A DNA stretch of 5,806 bases from the NCBI GenBank assembly GCA_018432565.1, contig JAHDSS010000541.1:1-5806 (forward strand), given 5' to 3'. The translations under genes were made by a program, and so were the position numbers. This DNA comes from Kiritimatiellia bacterium. GTDB taxonomy: Bacteria; Verrucomicrobiota; Kiritimatiellia; CAIQIC01; Lenti-01. Shown here in pieces: positions 5,490 through 5,806 of the stretch; the first letter of the stretch is position 1; every line of letters begins with the position of its first letter. Below the pieces are notes generated by a model, which worked only from the letters and a program-made list of their open reading frames with translations, ran no database searches and had not been told where the DNA came from.

Positions 5490-5493
5490 CCTC
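5490..5493 (-). promoter_or_regulatory. Ribosome binding site of the MBL-fold hydrolase gene
   Basis: GAGG on the minus strand, eight bases before ATG 5481. It overlaps the TGA stop of the cyclase gene (5494-5492), consistent with coupled translation. Confidence 0.6.
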
Positions 5494-5806
5494 ATTTCTC
5501 CGTCAGGTTCCAAATGCCGTCCCAGGCCGCGCCGGAACCCGCCGCAGCCAGTTCCCGGCACTTCCGCGCATAGGTCTGCGCCGCGGGATCGTCGTTCAGG
5601 GTTTCGAACGCTGCGGCGGCCTCGGGCCACTGCCCGGCCCGCGTCTGCGCCAGGGCGTCTTCGAACGAGCGGTCCGCCGCGCGGGCCGGCTCGCCTTCCA
5701 GCCCCGTCGCCTCGTACACCCGCACCGGAGTCTTCCGCCCCACCACCGTCAGCTGGCCCAGTTCGCGCCCGGGGAAGGCCCCGTTCGTCAGCGCCCAGGT
5801 GGACTC
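5492..5806 (-). CDS. Class III adenylate/guanylate cyclase, C-terminal end (5' part outside window)
   Basis: The open frame enters from the window end and gives 104 residues to TGA 5494-5492. The first part, STWALTNGAFPGRELGQLTV followed by VGRKTPVRVYEATG, is the characteristic end of a class III nucleotidyl cyclase catalytic domain ('..RELgxvxVkGKxePVrvYEl'). It is followed by a TPR-like pair of helices (SFEDALAQTRAGQWPEAAAA), then NDDPAAQTYARKCREL and the terminal WDGIWNLTEK. This tail is common in membrane cyclases with CHASE2 sensor domains, but the sensor and the metal- and base-specifying residues are outside the window, so cAMP versus cGMP cannot be read. Internal GTG at 5746 is not a true start, because the domain continues upstream of it. 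It is the first visible gene of the cyclase, hydrolase and channel operon. Confidence 0.88.
   Translation of the reverse strand, partial: ESTWALTNGAFPGRELGQLTVVGRKTPVRVYEATGLEGEPARAADRSFEDALAQTRAGQWPEAAAAFETLNDDPAAQTYARKCRELAAAGSGAAWDGIWNLTEK

Overview
This is a GC-rich bacterial window with compact gene spacing. It carries five complete or edge-truncated genes plus one gene interrupted by a stop codon; all but one lie on the minus strand. No rRNA, tRNA, CRISPR array or full transposon is visible. The organism cannot be fixed from the sequence. The GlgC of the plant/cyanobacterial-like clade, the class III cyclase with a terminal 'WDGIW' tail and a GGGGTCAGG-type palindromic repeat would fit a high-GC environmental bacterium, possibly of the PVC superphylum (Kiritimatiellota/Verrucomicrobiota) or Deltaproteobacteria. 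That is a weak inference.

Layout. Positions 1-477 (minus) hold the N-terminal 159 residues of a GT4-type glycosyltransferase that runs off the window start. Positions 478-743 are a 266-base control region between two divergent genes. It contains a short inverted repeat and a G8 tract in the glycosyltransferase leader, two adjacent 22-bp palindromes built on GGTTGTTATAACAACC (likely operators), and a 62-bp near-perfect palindrome with GGGGTCAGG ends (a REP/MITE-like element). Positions 744-1742 (plus) encode an unrecognised single-pass membrane protein whose outer part carries a duplicated helical domain. It converges on glgC (1750-2979, minus; ADP-glucose pyrophosphorylase), leaving 7 bases between the stop codons. 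A plausible sigma70-type promoter and a leader hairpin precede glgC.

From 3084 to the window end lies a minus-strand operon that reads as a cyclic-AMP circuit. In transcription order it has the C-terminus of a class III adenylate cyclase (5492-5806), a metallo-beta-lactamase-fold hydrolase of the PhnP/class II phosphodiesterase-like type (4696-5481), and an MscS-type channel with a C-terminal cyclic-nucleotide-binding domain (3084-4703). Synthesis, possible breakdown and a membrane effector of a cyclic nucleotide are thus packed with gaps of 10 and -8 bases.

The most striking single observation is that the channel gene is cut by one in-frame TGA (4137-4139). The stop sits where the pore helix passes into the cytosolic beta domain, with the frame intact on both sides. 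TGA is a normal terminator for other genes here, so this is most simply a recent nonsense mutation or a base-call error; readthrough or a split channel remain testable alternatives.
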